A DNA stretch of 64,000 nt from positions 186,001-250,000 of the forward strand of contig NZ_CP013443.1 in NCBI RefSeq assembly GCF_001718835.1, in the 5' to 3' direction. Positions 38,011 to 45,870 of the stretch are shown here, piece after piece (the first letter of the stretch is position 1; each line of letters opens with the position of its first letter). This DNA comes from Burkholderia cepacia (GTDB taxonomy: Bacteria; Pseudomonadota; Gammaproteobacteria; Burkholderiales; Burkholderiaceae). Both the position numbers and the translations under genes were made by a program. The notes under the pieces were generated by a model. It saw only the letters and a list, made by a program, of their open reading frames with translations, did not search any database and was not told where the DNA came from.

Positions 38011-38658
38011 TCAGGCGTCCTTGCGGACGAGGATCGTGAATTCGTACAGGCCGTAGTCGTGCAGCAGCGCGACCTGGCGCGAATAGCGGCGCTTGCAGCG
38101 ATCGAACAGCGCGCACGGGTCGGCGTAGTACAGGAGGTCCGGACGCATGAACGGCGGATCGGAATACGACGTCAGGCAGTTGAACGCGAAGCCCCGGCGG
38201 CTCGTCTCGTGCAGCGTGTCGAGCGTCGCGTGGATGTAGTCGAGCCACGCGTCGTCGCCGTGACCGCGCCTGACGTTGAAGATGCCGGACGCGATCCCGT
38301 AGTCCGACGCGGCCTGCGGCGTCGCGCCGACGTGAAACGCGACGTTCGCGTCGTCGCGGTAGCGCTGCCGCGCGGCGTCGACCATGTCGGACGAGATGTC
38401 GTTGCCCGCATAGGTGAAGCCGTCCGGCAGCGCGCGCGCCTTCAGGAAATCGACCAGCGCGCCGTAGCCGCAGCCGATGTCGTTCACCGAGTGGCCGCCG
38501 GACGCCGGCAGGATCTTCGTCAGTTGCTCGAAGCGCAGGAACTGGCCGGTTTCGCCGTTCCAGTCCACGCCGCGCGCGGTGGCGCCGTGCTCCGCCAGCC
38601 GCGCGCTGTAGTACGCGGCCACTTCCTGCAGCAGGCTTGCATGCGGGGTTTCGCTCAT
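38011..38658 (-). CDS. Class I SAM-dependent methyltransferase
   Basis: A 215-residue methyltransferase with the motif I VNDIGCGYGALVDFLKAR and the acidic loop of motif II (YAGNDISSDMVDAARQRY). The start at 38658 has GAGG 8-11 bases upstream; a GTG and an ATG lie just before it. It is in the leftward glycan operon, 47 bp before the aminotransferase gene. The substrate is unknown; an amino sugar or its acyl part is plausible. Confidence 0.83.
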   Translation of the reverse strand: MSETPHASLLQEVAAYYSARLAEHGATARGVDWNGETGQFLRFEQLTKILPASGGHSVNDIGCGYGALVDFLKARALPDGFTYAGNDISSDMVDAARQRYRDDANVAFHVGATPQAASDYGIASGIFNVRRGHGDDAWLDYIHATLDTLHETSRRGFAFNCLTSYSDPPFMRPDLLYYADPCALFDRCKRRYSRQVALLHDYGLYEFTILVRKDA

Positions 38659-38668
38659 GTGCATCACC

Positions 38669-39391
38669 TCACGCTTTCGAGGTCAGCGCGTACCGGCGCG
38701 CGTCGGGGCCGCAGTTGAACAGCACGTCGAGCACCGTCACGCCGTGGACGAAGTCGCCCCACTGCTGCGGATACTCGGGATAGGCCGGGTAGTCGAACCA
38801 GCGCACCGCGACCCCGGCGTCGGCGAACAGCTTCTCGTCCAGGTAGCTGCGCGCGGCCGGGCCCGACAGGTACTCGGTCGCGCCCGCCTGCACGCACAGG
38901 TTCAGCAGCTTCTCGGTGCGGTCGCCGTGCAGTTCGTAGTCCGAAGACGACGACACGCGCGTGTCGATCTCCAGTTGCCGCAGGGTCCACGTCAGCATCG
39001 CGAAATTCAGCTCGCTCAGCATCCCGTACGTGCGGCCGGTGTAAAGCGCTTCGAGCTCGTCCGCGTAGCGCGCGAAGTGCGGCGCGCGCGCATAGTTCTG
39101 CTGCAGGCGCTTCCAGTGCAGCGGCGCCCAGTCCGCGCCGTCGATTTCCGTTTCGCGGATCGACTGGTGGTACTTGCCCTTCACCTTCACCGGCACGCTC
39201 AGCCATTGCACGCCCTGCGGCGTCTTGATCTGGTTGCGGTTGCGCCAGTCGCGGCGCGTGTACTGCGCGTCGTCGTAGAGGATGAACTCGTCGCTGGCGG
39301 CGATCAGGTCGAAGTAGCCCTTCCACGGGATGTAGTTGGACTGGACGATCGCCACCCGCTTCGCATCGCGGTTCATGGGCGCACCGCTCAT
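38669..39391 (-). CDS. WbqC-like family protein
   Basis: A 240-residue WbqC-family protein (KRVAIVQSNYIPWKGYFDLI, FILYDDAQYTRRDWRNRNQI, SVPVKVKGKYHQSIRETEI). WbqC proteins are found in O-antigen and flagellin glycan loci; they are thought to act in sugar modification, possibly acyl transfer, but the reaction is unproved. The ATG at 39391 overlaps the oxidoreductase stop (ATGA); ATG 39376 is an alternative. Confidence 0.85.
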   Translation of the reverse strand: MSGAPMNRDAKRVAIVQSNYIPWKGYFDLIAASDEFILYDDAQYTRRDWRNRNQIKTPQGVQWLSVPVKVKGKYHQSIRETEIDGADWAPLHWKRLQQNYARAPHFARYADELEALYTGRTYGMLSELNFAMLTWTLRQLEIDTRVSSSSDYELHGDRTEKLLNLCVQAGATEYLSGPAARSYLDEKLFADAGVAVRWFDYPAYPEYPQQWGDFVHGVTVLDVLFNCGPDARRYALTSKA

Positions 39392-40773
39392 GCCGGGATG
39401 TGGCCGTACCGGTACATGTCGACGAGCTCGGGCGGAATGCCCCAGTCCGTCGCGCCCAGCCTGTCGTGCAGCGCTTCGAGGTCCGCGCGCATCGCGTTCC
39501 GGAGCTGCTCGACCATGCGGTTTCTCGCCGGCACGAAATCGTGCTGGTAGGCCGCGTTGATCTGATGGCGCACCGTCTTCGCGATTGCGGCCTCGCGCGT
39601 CATGTTGCGGATCAGCTTTCGCTCGGGCGCGAGTTCCGCGTAGCGCGGGTCGATCGGCTGGCCGCGCATCGCCGCGACGAGGTCGCGGCACAGCACCGGC
39701 GACAGGTGGAAGCCGTCGCGCTTGGTCCCGCCGAGTATCCACAGGTCCCGCACGCTGGTTTCGCCGAACAGCGGATACAGGTCGGACGTCGTCGGCCGCC
39801 AGCCGACGTTGACGTTGACCAGGTTCGCGCGCGAGAAGCGGGTGTTGATCTGGTCCATCGCGGATTTCAGCAGCGTGTACGCGCTGCCGGCGTGGCCGTG
39901 CTCGTGCGGCACCGGGCTGATGTAGTTGCTGGCGCCGACGAGGGTCCGGTCCGGCCCGTACGGCGCCGAATACACGCCGCACGCGAGGCCGCGGTTGGTC
40001 GTGCGCACGCAGTGCGTGTGCACGTTCTCGGCGCTCTGCAGCTCGACCGACATGCCGATGCCGTAGAACATCCGCTGCACCGGCAGCTCGGGCAGGCTCG
40101 CCTGCAGCACGCGCGTCAGGTTGGCGCCGTTGCTGAGGATGAAGCGGTCGGCGCCGAGCACGCTGCCGTCGGACAGCCGCGCCGCGACGACGCGCCCGCC
40201 GGCGGTGTCGAGCCGCTCGACTTCGGCGTCGATGAAGCGCACGTTGCCGACCTGCGCGACGGACGCCGTCAGCGCGTCGAGAAACTGCTTCGGATTGGCC
40301 CAGCCTTCACGCTTCAGGAACACCGCCTTCAGCGCGCGATAGCGCGGGTCGGGGTGATAGTTCGGGATGCCTGACGGATCGATCGCCTCGCAGGGCTCCT
40401 CGAATTCCCGGCAGAACCGCTGCATCGCCGCGAAGTTCTCGTCGTCGAGCGCGTCGGTCGCCGCGTTGTTCAGCACGAAGGTGCCGAAGCCGTGCGCGAC
40501 CGCGCGCTCCGGCGTGCAGATTTCGGCGAACACGGCGGGCCACGCCGCCGTCGCCGCGCGGCTCAGTTCGAACTTGAAGCGGTCGATCGGCGTGCCGAGC
40601 GAGTCGCCTTCCAGCTCGGTGAAGGAGTTCAGCATCGCCGCCGCCGCGCGCGTCGCCGAGCCGGGCCGATGCGCGTGGCCGACGATGACGAGCTCGACGC
40701 CCGGGTCGGCCTGCTGCCATGCGCGGGCCGTCATCAGGCCGAGAATGCCGTTGCCGAGGATTGCGATCTTCAT
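39388..40773 (-). CDS. FAD-dependent oxidoreductase (DAO family)
   Basis: A 461-residue flavoprotein with an N-terminal Rossmann GxGxxG (KIAILGNGILGLMTARAW) and DAO-type C-terminal motifs (NVGWRPTTSDLYPLFGETSV, LWILGGTKRDGFHLSPVLCR). It may oxidise an amine on a sugar or sugar-attached group. It overlaps the WbqC-like and TylF-like genes by 4 bp on either side, so the three are coupled. Confidence 0.87.
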   Translation of the reverse strand: MKIAILGNGILGLMTARAWQQADPGVELVIVGHAHRPGSATRAAAAMLNSFTELEGDSLGTPIDRFKFELSRAATAAWPAVFAEICTPERAVAHGFGTFVLNNAATDALDDENFAAMQRFCREFEEPCEAIDPSGIPNYHPDPRYRALKAVFLKREGWANPKQFLDALTASVAQVGNVRFIDAEVERLDTAGGRVVAARLSDGSVLGADRFILSNGANLTRVLQASLPELPVQRMFYGIGMSVELQSAENVHTHCVRTTNRGLACGVYSAPYGPDRTLVGASNYISPVPHEHGHAGSAYTLLKSAMDQINTRFSRANLVNVNVGWRPTTSDLYPLFGETSVRDLWILGGTKRDGFHLSPVLCRDLVAAMRGQPIDPRYAELAPERKLIRNMTREAAIAKTVRHQINAAYQHDFVPARNRMVEQLRNAMRADLEALHDRLGATDWGIPPELVDMYRYGHIPA

Positions 40774-41555
40774 TTGCGTGCGCCTCCGCCTTCGGGGAAC
40801 GACAGGTAGCAGAGCGACGGATACGCCGCCGCCTTGTGGATCTGGTGCGGGCGATTGCCGAGCAGGTCGCGCAGGTAATGGATGCCTTCGGCCGGCAACT
40901 GGCCGCCGCGGGTGAGCTGCCAGAACGCGACGACGCCGCCGGGCACCAGCCGCTCCATCACCGCTTCGAACGCATGCCGGGTCGGCTCGATCACGTTCAG
41001 GTCGAACCACGCGAGCGCGACCATCTCGCCGGGATGCGCTTCGTCGAACGCCGCCAGCGTGTCGCGGCAGTCGCCTTCCCACACGCGGTGCTTGTCATGC
41101 ACGTGCCCCATCGCGTTGTTGCGCTCGTGCAGGTTCAGCAGCTTGCGCAGCAGGTCGGCGTACTCGCCGGACAGCGAGTACGTGCCGTCGGAGAACAGCT
41201 TGCGGTCGCGCGCGTCGCTCTCGGCAAAGCCCGTGTAGCCCGTGAACGTATCGAATGCGTGAATGCGGCGCTGGAAGTTCAGCGGCTCGAGAATCGCGCG
41301 GAAGTTCTCGCACAGCACGGCGGTCTGCCCGCGCCACGTGCCCATGTCGAGGATCGCGCCCGGCAGCGGCACGATCCGCTGGTACACCTCGAACGTCGCC
41401 AGGATGCGCGCGAGCAGCGAGCCGCGCACGAACAGGCCGAGCGAGCGTTCCAGTTCCTCGCGCGTCGCAGGATAGGTCTGCATCAGGTCGAACAGTTCGC
41501 GGCGCGCCGCGAGCTGATCGCCGTCTGCGTTGGTGATGATCGCTGATTCGTGCAT
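40770..41555 (-). CDS. TylF-like SAM methyltransferase
   Basis: A 261-residue protein of the TylF/MycF macrocin O-methyltransferase family, with LDMGTWRGQTAVLCENFRAI, HAFDTFTGYTGFAESDARD and ALAWFDLNVIEPTRHAFEAV. Members often O-methylate sugars. First gene of the leftward operon; its ATG lies 373 bp from the divergent GT41 gene. Confidence 0.83.
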   Translation of the reverse strand: MHESAIITNADGDQLAARRELFDLMQTYPATREELERSLGLFVRGSLLARILATFEVYQRIVPLPGAILDMGTWRGQTAVLCENFRAILEPLNFQRRIHAFDTFTGYTGFAESDARDRKLFSDGTYSLSGEYADLLRKLLNLHERNNAMGHVHDKHRVWEGDCRDTLAAFDEAHPGEMVALAWFDLNVIEPTRHAFEAVMERLVPGGVVAFWQLTRGGQLPAEGIHYLRDLLGNRPHQIHKAAAYPSLCYLSFPEGGGARK

Positions 41556-41928
41556 ACACAAGGCTCCAGGCACAAAGGGTGAGACCGGACGAACGCGTGA
41601 GCGCTGCGCGGGCATCTGGATGCACGGCCGTCCGCATGTCGCAAGTCGGACATCTTTCTACGATCAAGTCTATCGGCCGCCCGTCAGGATCGAATGTCGG
41701 ATTAGCGGCCCATTTCACCCCGCATTTCGATGGATGCGCGGTGTTCGGCGAGGATTTCGGCGGGCTTGCAGTCGCGGGAAATGCGACCAATTCCGGCACC
41801 TGATCGCCGGATTGGAACGCGCTGCGCGCGGAGAGAATTCGGACACGTCGGGGACTGTCCGTGCGCGGCGCCGCACGTCCGCAAGCCCGTTACCAGCGTG
41901 AACAGACCCTAGCAGGACGACAGATCTC
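41556..41928. promoter_or_regulatory. Divergent promoter region of the two glycosylation operons
   Basis: 373 bp between the leftward sugar-modification operon and the rightward GT41 operon. No gene is supported. It should hold both promoters; I could not identify a convincing sigma-28 or sigma-54 site. Confidence 0.45.
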
Positions 41929-43716
41929 ATGATGCCCATTTCCCCCGCCACCGCCACGATCGAACACGCGCTGGCGCACCATCAGGCCGACCGCCTCGAA
42001 GAGGCCGAGACGCTGTACCGGCAGATCCTCGACACCGATCCCCGGCACGCGGACGCGCTCCACCTCCTCGGCCTGATCGGCCATCAGTACGGGCGCTATC
42101 AGGAGGCGTCCAGCCTGATCATGGCGGCGATCGAGGTCAAGCCCGAGGCGATCTACTACTACAACCTCGGCAACGTGATGCAGGCGGACAACCGCCATGC
42201 CGCCGCCGCCGAGTGCTTCCGCCTCGCGACCGAGCTGCGGCCCGACTACGTCGACGCGTACAACAACCTCGGCAACGCGCAGCGGCTCGCCGGCGACGCC
42301 CGCGCGGCCGTCGATTCGTTCTGCAAGGCCATCTCGCTGAACGCGGACAACGCCAAGGCCTACAACAACCTTGCGAACGCACTGTTCGACGTGAACGAGA
42401 TTCCGGCCGCGCTCGAGGCATACCGGCACGCGATCGCGCTGCAACCCGAACTGCCGGAGCCGCGCAGCAACCTGCTGTTCGCGAGCCACTACGGCGACGC
42501 GTTCGACCATGACGCGTATCTCGCCGAGGCCGCACGCTACGACGAACTCGTCACGCGCCGCGCGAAGCCGTGGACGGACTGGCTCGTCGACCTGACCGCG
42601 CGCGTCGGGCGGCCGCTCAAGGTCGGCATCGTGTCGGGCGACCTGAAGTCGCACCCGGTCGGCTATTTCATCGAGAGCATGCTGAAGCATCTCGACGCGA
42701 ACCGGGTCGAGATGCATGCGTACCCGACGCGCGACGTCGAGGACGACGTCACGGCCCGCATCAAGCCGACTTTCTCGACGTGGACCTGCGTCGCCGGCCT
42801 GAGCGACGAGGCGGCGGCCGCGCGGATCCGCGCGGACCGCATCGACGTCCTGCTCGACGCATCGGGCCACACGATCTACAACCGCCTGCCGCTGTTCGCG
42901 TGGAAGCCGGCGCCGCTGCAGGCGAGCTGGCCCGGCTACTTCGCGAGCACGGGCGTGCGCGCGATCGACTACGTGATCGGCGATCGCCACGTGCTGCCGC
43001 CCGCCGAGGCCGCGCATTTCACCGAGCGGCCGTGGCATCTGCCGGACAGCTATCTGTGCTTCACGCCGCCGGCCGATGCGATCGACGTCGGCGCGTTGCC
43101 GATGCTCGCGAACGGCCATCCGACTTTCGGCTATTTCGGCAAGCTCGCGAAGATCACCGATCGCGTCGTCGCGGTCTGGTCGCGCGTGTTGCAGGCGGTC
43201 GCGGGCGCGAAGCTGTTCGTGAAGGCGGAGCATCTCGACGATCCGCGCGAACAGCAGGCGCTCGCCGCGCGCTTCGCGGCGCACGGCATCGATGCGTCGC
43301 GCCTGATCCTCGAAGGCCGCTCGCCGCGCGCCGAGTACCTGGCCGCGTACCGGCGCGTCGACCTGATGCTGAGCCCGTTCCCGTACCCGGGCGGCACGAC
43401 GACCGCCGAAGCGCTGTGGATGGGCGTGCCCGTGCTGTGCTGGCGCGGCGACCGGTTCCTGTCGCACATCGCCGAGAGCCTGCTGCATGCGGCGCGGCTG
43501 CCCGAGTGGATCGCTGACGACGACGACGCGTACGTCGCGAAGGCCGTCGCGCAGACGGCCAAGCCGGCCGAGCTGGCGGTGCTGCGCACGACGCTGCGCG
43601 CGCAGGTGCTCGCGTCGCCGCTGTGCGATGCGCCCCGCTTCGCCCGCAATTTCGAGGACGCGCTGCACGCGATGTGGGCGCGCCACGTCGAAGCCGCGCC
43701 GGAAGCGTCCGCGTGA
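41929..43716 (+). CDS. TPR/GT41 (OGT/SPINDLY-like) glycosyltransferase 1
   Basis: A 595-residue protein with about five TPR repeats (1-190; HHQADRLEEAETLYRQILDT, DAYNNLGNAQRLAGDARAAV) and a GT41 catalytic region from about residue 228 (RPLKVGIVSGDLKSHPVGYF, IDVLLDASGHTIYNRLPLFA, LSPFPYPGGTTTAEALWMGV). GT41 enzymes O-glycosylate Ser/Thr of proteins in the cytosol. The protein sits upstream of fliC/fliD and likely uses flagellin as acceptor. The shortest of four paralogues; it opens the rightward operon. Confidence 0.9.
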   Translation: MMPISPATATIEHALAHHQADRLEEAETLYRQILDTDPRHADALHLLGLIGHQYGRYQEASSLIMAAIEVKPEAIYYYNLGNVMQADNRHAAAAECFRLATELRPDYVDAYNNLGNAQRLAGDARAAVDSFCKAISLNADNAKAYNNLANALFDVNEIPAALEAYRHAIALQPELPEPRSNLLFASHYGDAFDHDAYLAEAARYDELVTRRAKPWTDWLVDLTARVGRPLKVGIVSGDLKSHPVGYFIESMLKHLDANRVEMHAYPTRDVEDDVTARIKPTFSTWTCVAGLSDEAAAARIRADRIDVLLDASGHTIYNRLPLFAWKPAPLQASWPGYFASTGVRAIDYVIGDRHVLPPAEAAHFTERPWHLPDSYLCFTPPADAIDVGALPMLANGHPTFGYFGKLAKITDRVVAVWSRVLQAVAGAKLFVKAEHLDDPREQQALAARFAAHGIDASRLILEGRSPRAEYLAAYRRVDLMLSPFPYPGGTTTAEALWMGVPVLCWRGDRFLSHIAESLLHAARLPEWIADDDDAYVAKAVAQTAKPAELAVLRTTLRAQVLASPLCDAPRFARNFEDALHAMWARHVEAAPEASA

Positions 43717-44654
43717 ACGGCGCATCGGTCCTGATCACCGGAGGCGCCGGCTTTCTCGGTTCGCATCTGTGCGAGCGCCTCGTGACGGCCGGCGACGACG
43801 TGCTGTGCGTCGACAACTTCCACACCGGCAGCAAGCGGAACATCGCACACCTGATCGGCCGCGTGAATTTCGAGGTGATCCGTCACGACGTGTGGCTGCC
43901 GCTGTACGTCGAGGCGGACCGCGTGTTCAACATGGCGTGCCCCGCGAGCCCGGTCCATTACCAGAGCGACCCGGTGTCGACGGTGAAGACGGCCGTGCTC
44001 GGTGCGATCAACATGCTCGGCCTCGCGAAGCGGTGCGGCGCGCGCATCCTGCAGGCCTCGACGAGCGAGGTCTACGGCGACGCGCAGCAGCATCCGCAGC
44101 AGGAGAGCTACTGGGGCAACGTCAATCCCAACGGGCCGCGCGCGTGCTACGACGAAGGCAAGCGCTGCGCGGAAACGCTGTTCATGGACTATCACCGCCA
44201 GTACGGCGTCGACATCCGCGTGGTGCGGATCTTCAACACCTACGGCCCGCGCATGCACGCGGCCGACGGCCGCGTCGTGTCGAACTTCGTCACGCAGGCG
44301 CTGCGCGGCGAGCCGATCACGCTGTACGGCGACGGCAGGCAGACGCGCTCGTTCTGCTACGTCGACGATCTCGTCGAAGGGCTCGTGCGGATGATGGACC
44401 AGGACGACGACACCGGGCCGATGAACCTCGGCAATCCGAGCGAGATCACGATCCGCGAGCTGGCCGAATGCGTGCTGCGCCTGACCGGCTCGAAGAGCCG
44501 CATCGAATTCCGGCCGCTGCCGACCGACGATCCGCACCAGCGCAGGCCCGACATCGGCCGCGCGCGCCAGCGGCTCGACTGGCAGCCGGGCGTCCAACTC
44601 GAGGACGGCCTGAAGGAAACGATCGCCTACTTCCGCAACCTGGTGAAAGCATGA
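43713..44654 (+). CDS. SDR nucleotide-sugar enzyme (UDP-glucuronate decarboxylase-like)
   Basis: A 313-residue extended SDR. The GTG start at 43713 overlaps the GT stop (GTGA). It has GxxGxxG in LITGGAGFLGSHLCERL, YxxxK in RACYDEGKRCAETLFMDY, and PASPVHYQSDPVSTVKTAVL, all typical of UDP-xylose synthase-like enzymes. WGNVNPNGP and TRSFCYVDDLVEGLVRMMD agree. It may supply or modify the sugar donor for these transferases. A 4,6-dehydratase role is possible but less likely. Confidence 0.87.
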   Translation: MNGASVLITGGAGFLGSHLCERLVTAGDDVLCVDNFHTGSKRNIAHLIGRVNFEVIRHDVWLPLYVEADRVFNMACPASPVHYQSDPVSTVKTAVLGAINMLGLAKRCGARILQASTSEVYGDAQQHPQQESYWGNVNPNGPRACYDEGKRCAETLFMDYHRQYGVDIRVVRIFNTYGPRMHAADGRVVSNFVTQALRGEPITLYGDGRQTRSFCYVDDLVEGLVRMMDQDDDTGPMNLGNPSEITIRELAECVLRLTGSKSRIEFRPLPTDDPHQRRPDIGRARQRLDWQPGVQLEDGLKETIAYFRNLVKA

Positions 44655-45856
44655 GTCTCACACTGATCGACGCCGCCTGCCCCGTCTGCGCGCACGCGGT
44701 CGCCGCGCCGTTCTTCGATGCCGGCGCCTGCACGCTGGCGACGCTCGCGTGGCCGGATTCTGCCGAAAGCGCGCGCGCGCTGCCGCGCCATGCGCTCGAG
44801 TTCGTGCAATGCCCGCGCTGCTCGCACGTGTGGAATCACCGCTTCCGTTACGACGCGATTCCGTACCAGAGCAATCCGAACCGCATGTTCAACAACGGCG
44901 GCATCTGGAAGGGGCATCTGGCGGCCACGCGCGACCTGCTGCTCGGCAACCTGTGCGCCGCGCCGACGGTCGTCGAGATCGGCTGCGGCGAAGCGCATTT
45001 CGTGCGCGGCCTCGCGCAGGCGAGCGACGGCGGGCGCTTCATCGGCTTCGATCCGAACGCGAGCGTCGGCACCGGCAACGGCATCGAGTTCCACGCGCGC
45101 CTGTTCGAACCGCTCGCCGACATGGCGGCGTTCAAGCCCGACGCGATCGTGATCCGCCACGTGCTCGAACACCTGACCGAGCCGGCGAAGCTCGTCGAGC
45201 AGCTCGCGTGGGGCGCGGCGAGCCAGCCGAACCCGTGCTGGCTGTTCGCGGAGGTGCCGTGCATCGACCGCGTGTTCGAGACCGAGCGGCTTGCGGATTT
45301 CTTCTACGAGCACGTGTCGCAGTTCACGACCGAATCGTTCCGCGCGCTGATGGCGCGCGCCGGCGAGATCGTCACGCTCGCGCACGGCTACGACGGCGAA
45401 GTCGTCTACGCGCTGGTCCGGCTCGGCGTGCCGGCGCCCGTGCGCGCGCGCGCCGGCGCGGCGGCGGGCTTCGCGGCCCGCACGGTCGAGCATCGCGCGG
45501 GCATCGCGCAACAGCTCGCCGAGCTGGCGACGTCGGGCCGGCGGGTCGCGATCTGGGGCGGCACCGGCAAGGCGGCGGCGTTCATCCATTACTTCGACGC
45601 CGACGCGGGCCGCTTCCCGCTCGTCGTCGATTCCGATCCCGACAAGGTCGGCACCTACGTGCCGGGCACCGGGCAGCAGATCGTGTTCCGCGACGCGCTG
45701 AAAACCGAGCCGGCCGACGTCATCATCATCCCGACCCAGTGGCGCGCGCGCGACATCGTCGCCGAGATGTCCCGCGAAGGGATCGCGGCGTCGGCCGTGA
45801 TGATCGAGCACGGCGGCAGCCTGATCGATTTCGGACGCGACCCGCATCCGTATTGA
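44651..45856 (+). CDS. C-methyltransferase-like protein (zinc finger, SAM, C-terminal domain)
   Basis: A 401-residue protein in the three-part C-methyltransferase layout: an N-terminal zinc-binding domain (CPVCAH, CPRCSHVWNHRFRY), a central SAM domain (VVEIGCGEAHFVRGLAQASD, VIRHVLEHLTEPAKLVEQL) and a C-terminal Rossmann-like domain (RRVAIWGGTGKAAAFIHYF). Such proteins C-methylate keto sugars bound to nucleotides. The ATG overlaps the SDR stop (ATGA), and the pair may act in sequence. Confidence 0.87.
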   Translation: MSLTLIDAACPVCAHAVAAPFFDAGACTLATLAWPDSAESARALPRHALEFVQCPRCSHVWNHRFRYDAIPYQSNPNRMFNNGGIWKGHLAATRDLLLGNLCAAPTVVEIGCGEAHFVRGLAQASDGGRFIGFDPNASVGTGNGIEFHARLFEPLADMAAFKPDAIVIRHVLEHLTEPAKLVEQLAWGAASQPNPCWLFAEVPCIDRVFETERLADFFYEHVSQFTTESFRALMARAGEIVTLAHGYDGEVVYALVRLGVPAPVRARAGAAAGFAARTVEHRAGIAQQLAELATSGRRVAIWGGTGKAAAFIHYFDADAGRFPLVVDSDPDKVGTYVPGTGQQIVFRDALKTEPADVIIIPTQWRARDIVAEMSREGIAASAVMIEHGGSLIDFGRDPHPY

Positions 45857-45870
45857 GCCGGGCAGACGAG

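Noticed and set aside
41780..41800. A GGCAC-N5-CGC sequence as a sigma-54 promoter
   Set aside because: The -12 element lacks the invariant GC context (TTGCA), so it is too weak to call.
41702..41957. Short frames in the divergent promoter region of the glycosylation operons
   Set aside because: All are under 85 codons, overlap one another on both strands and lack start signals.
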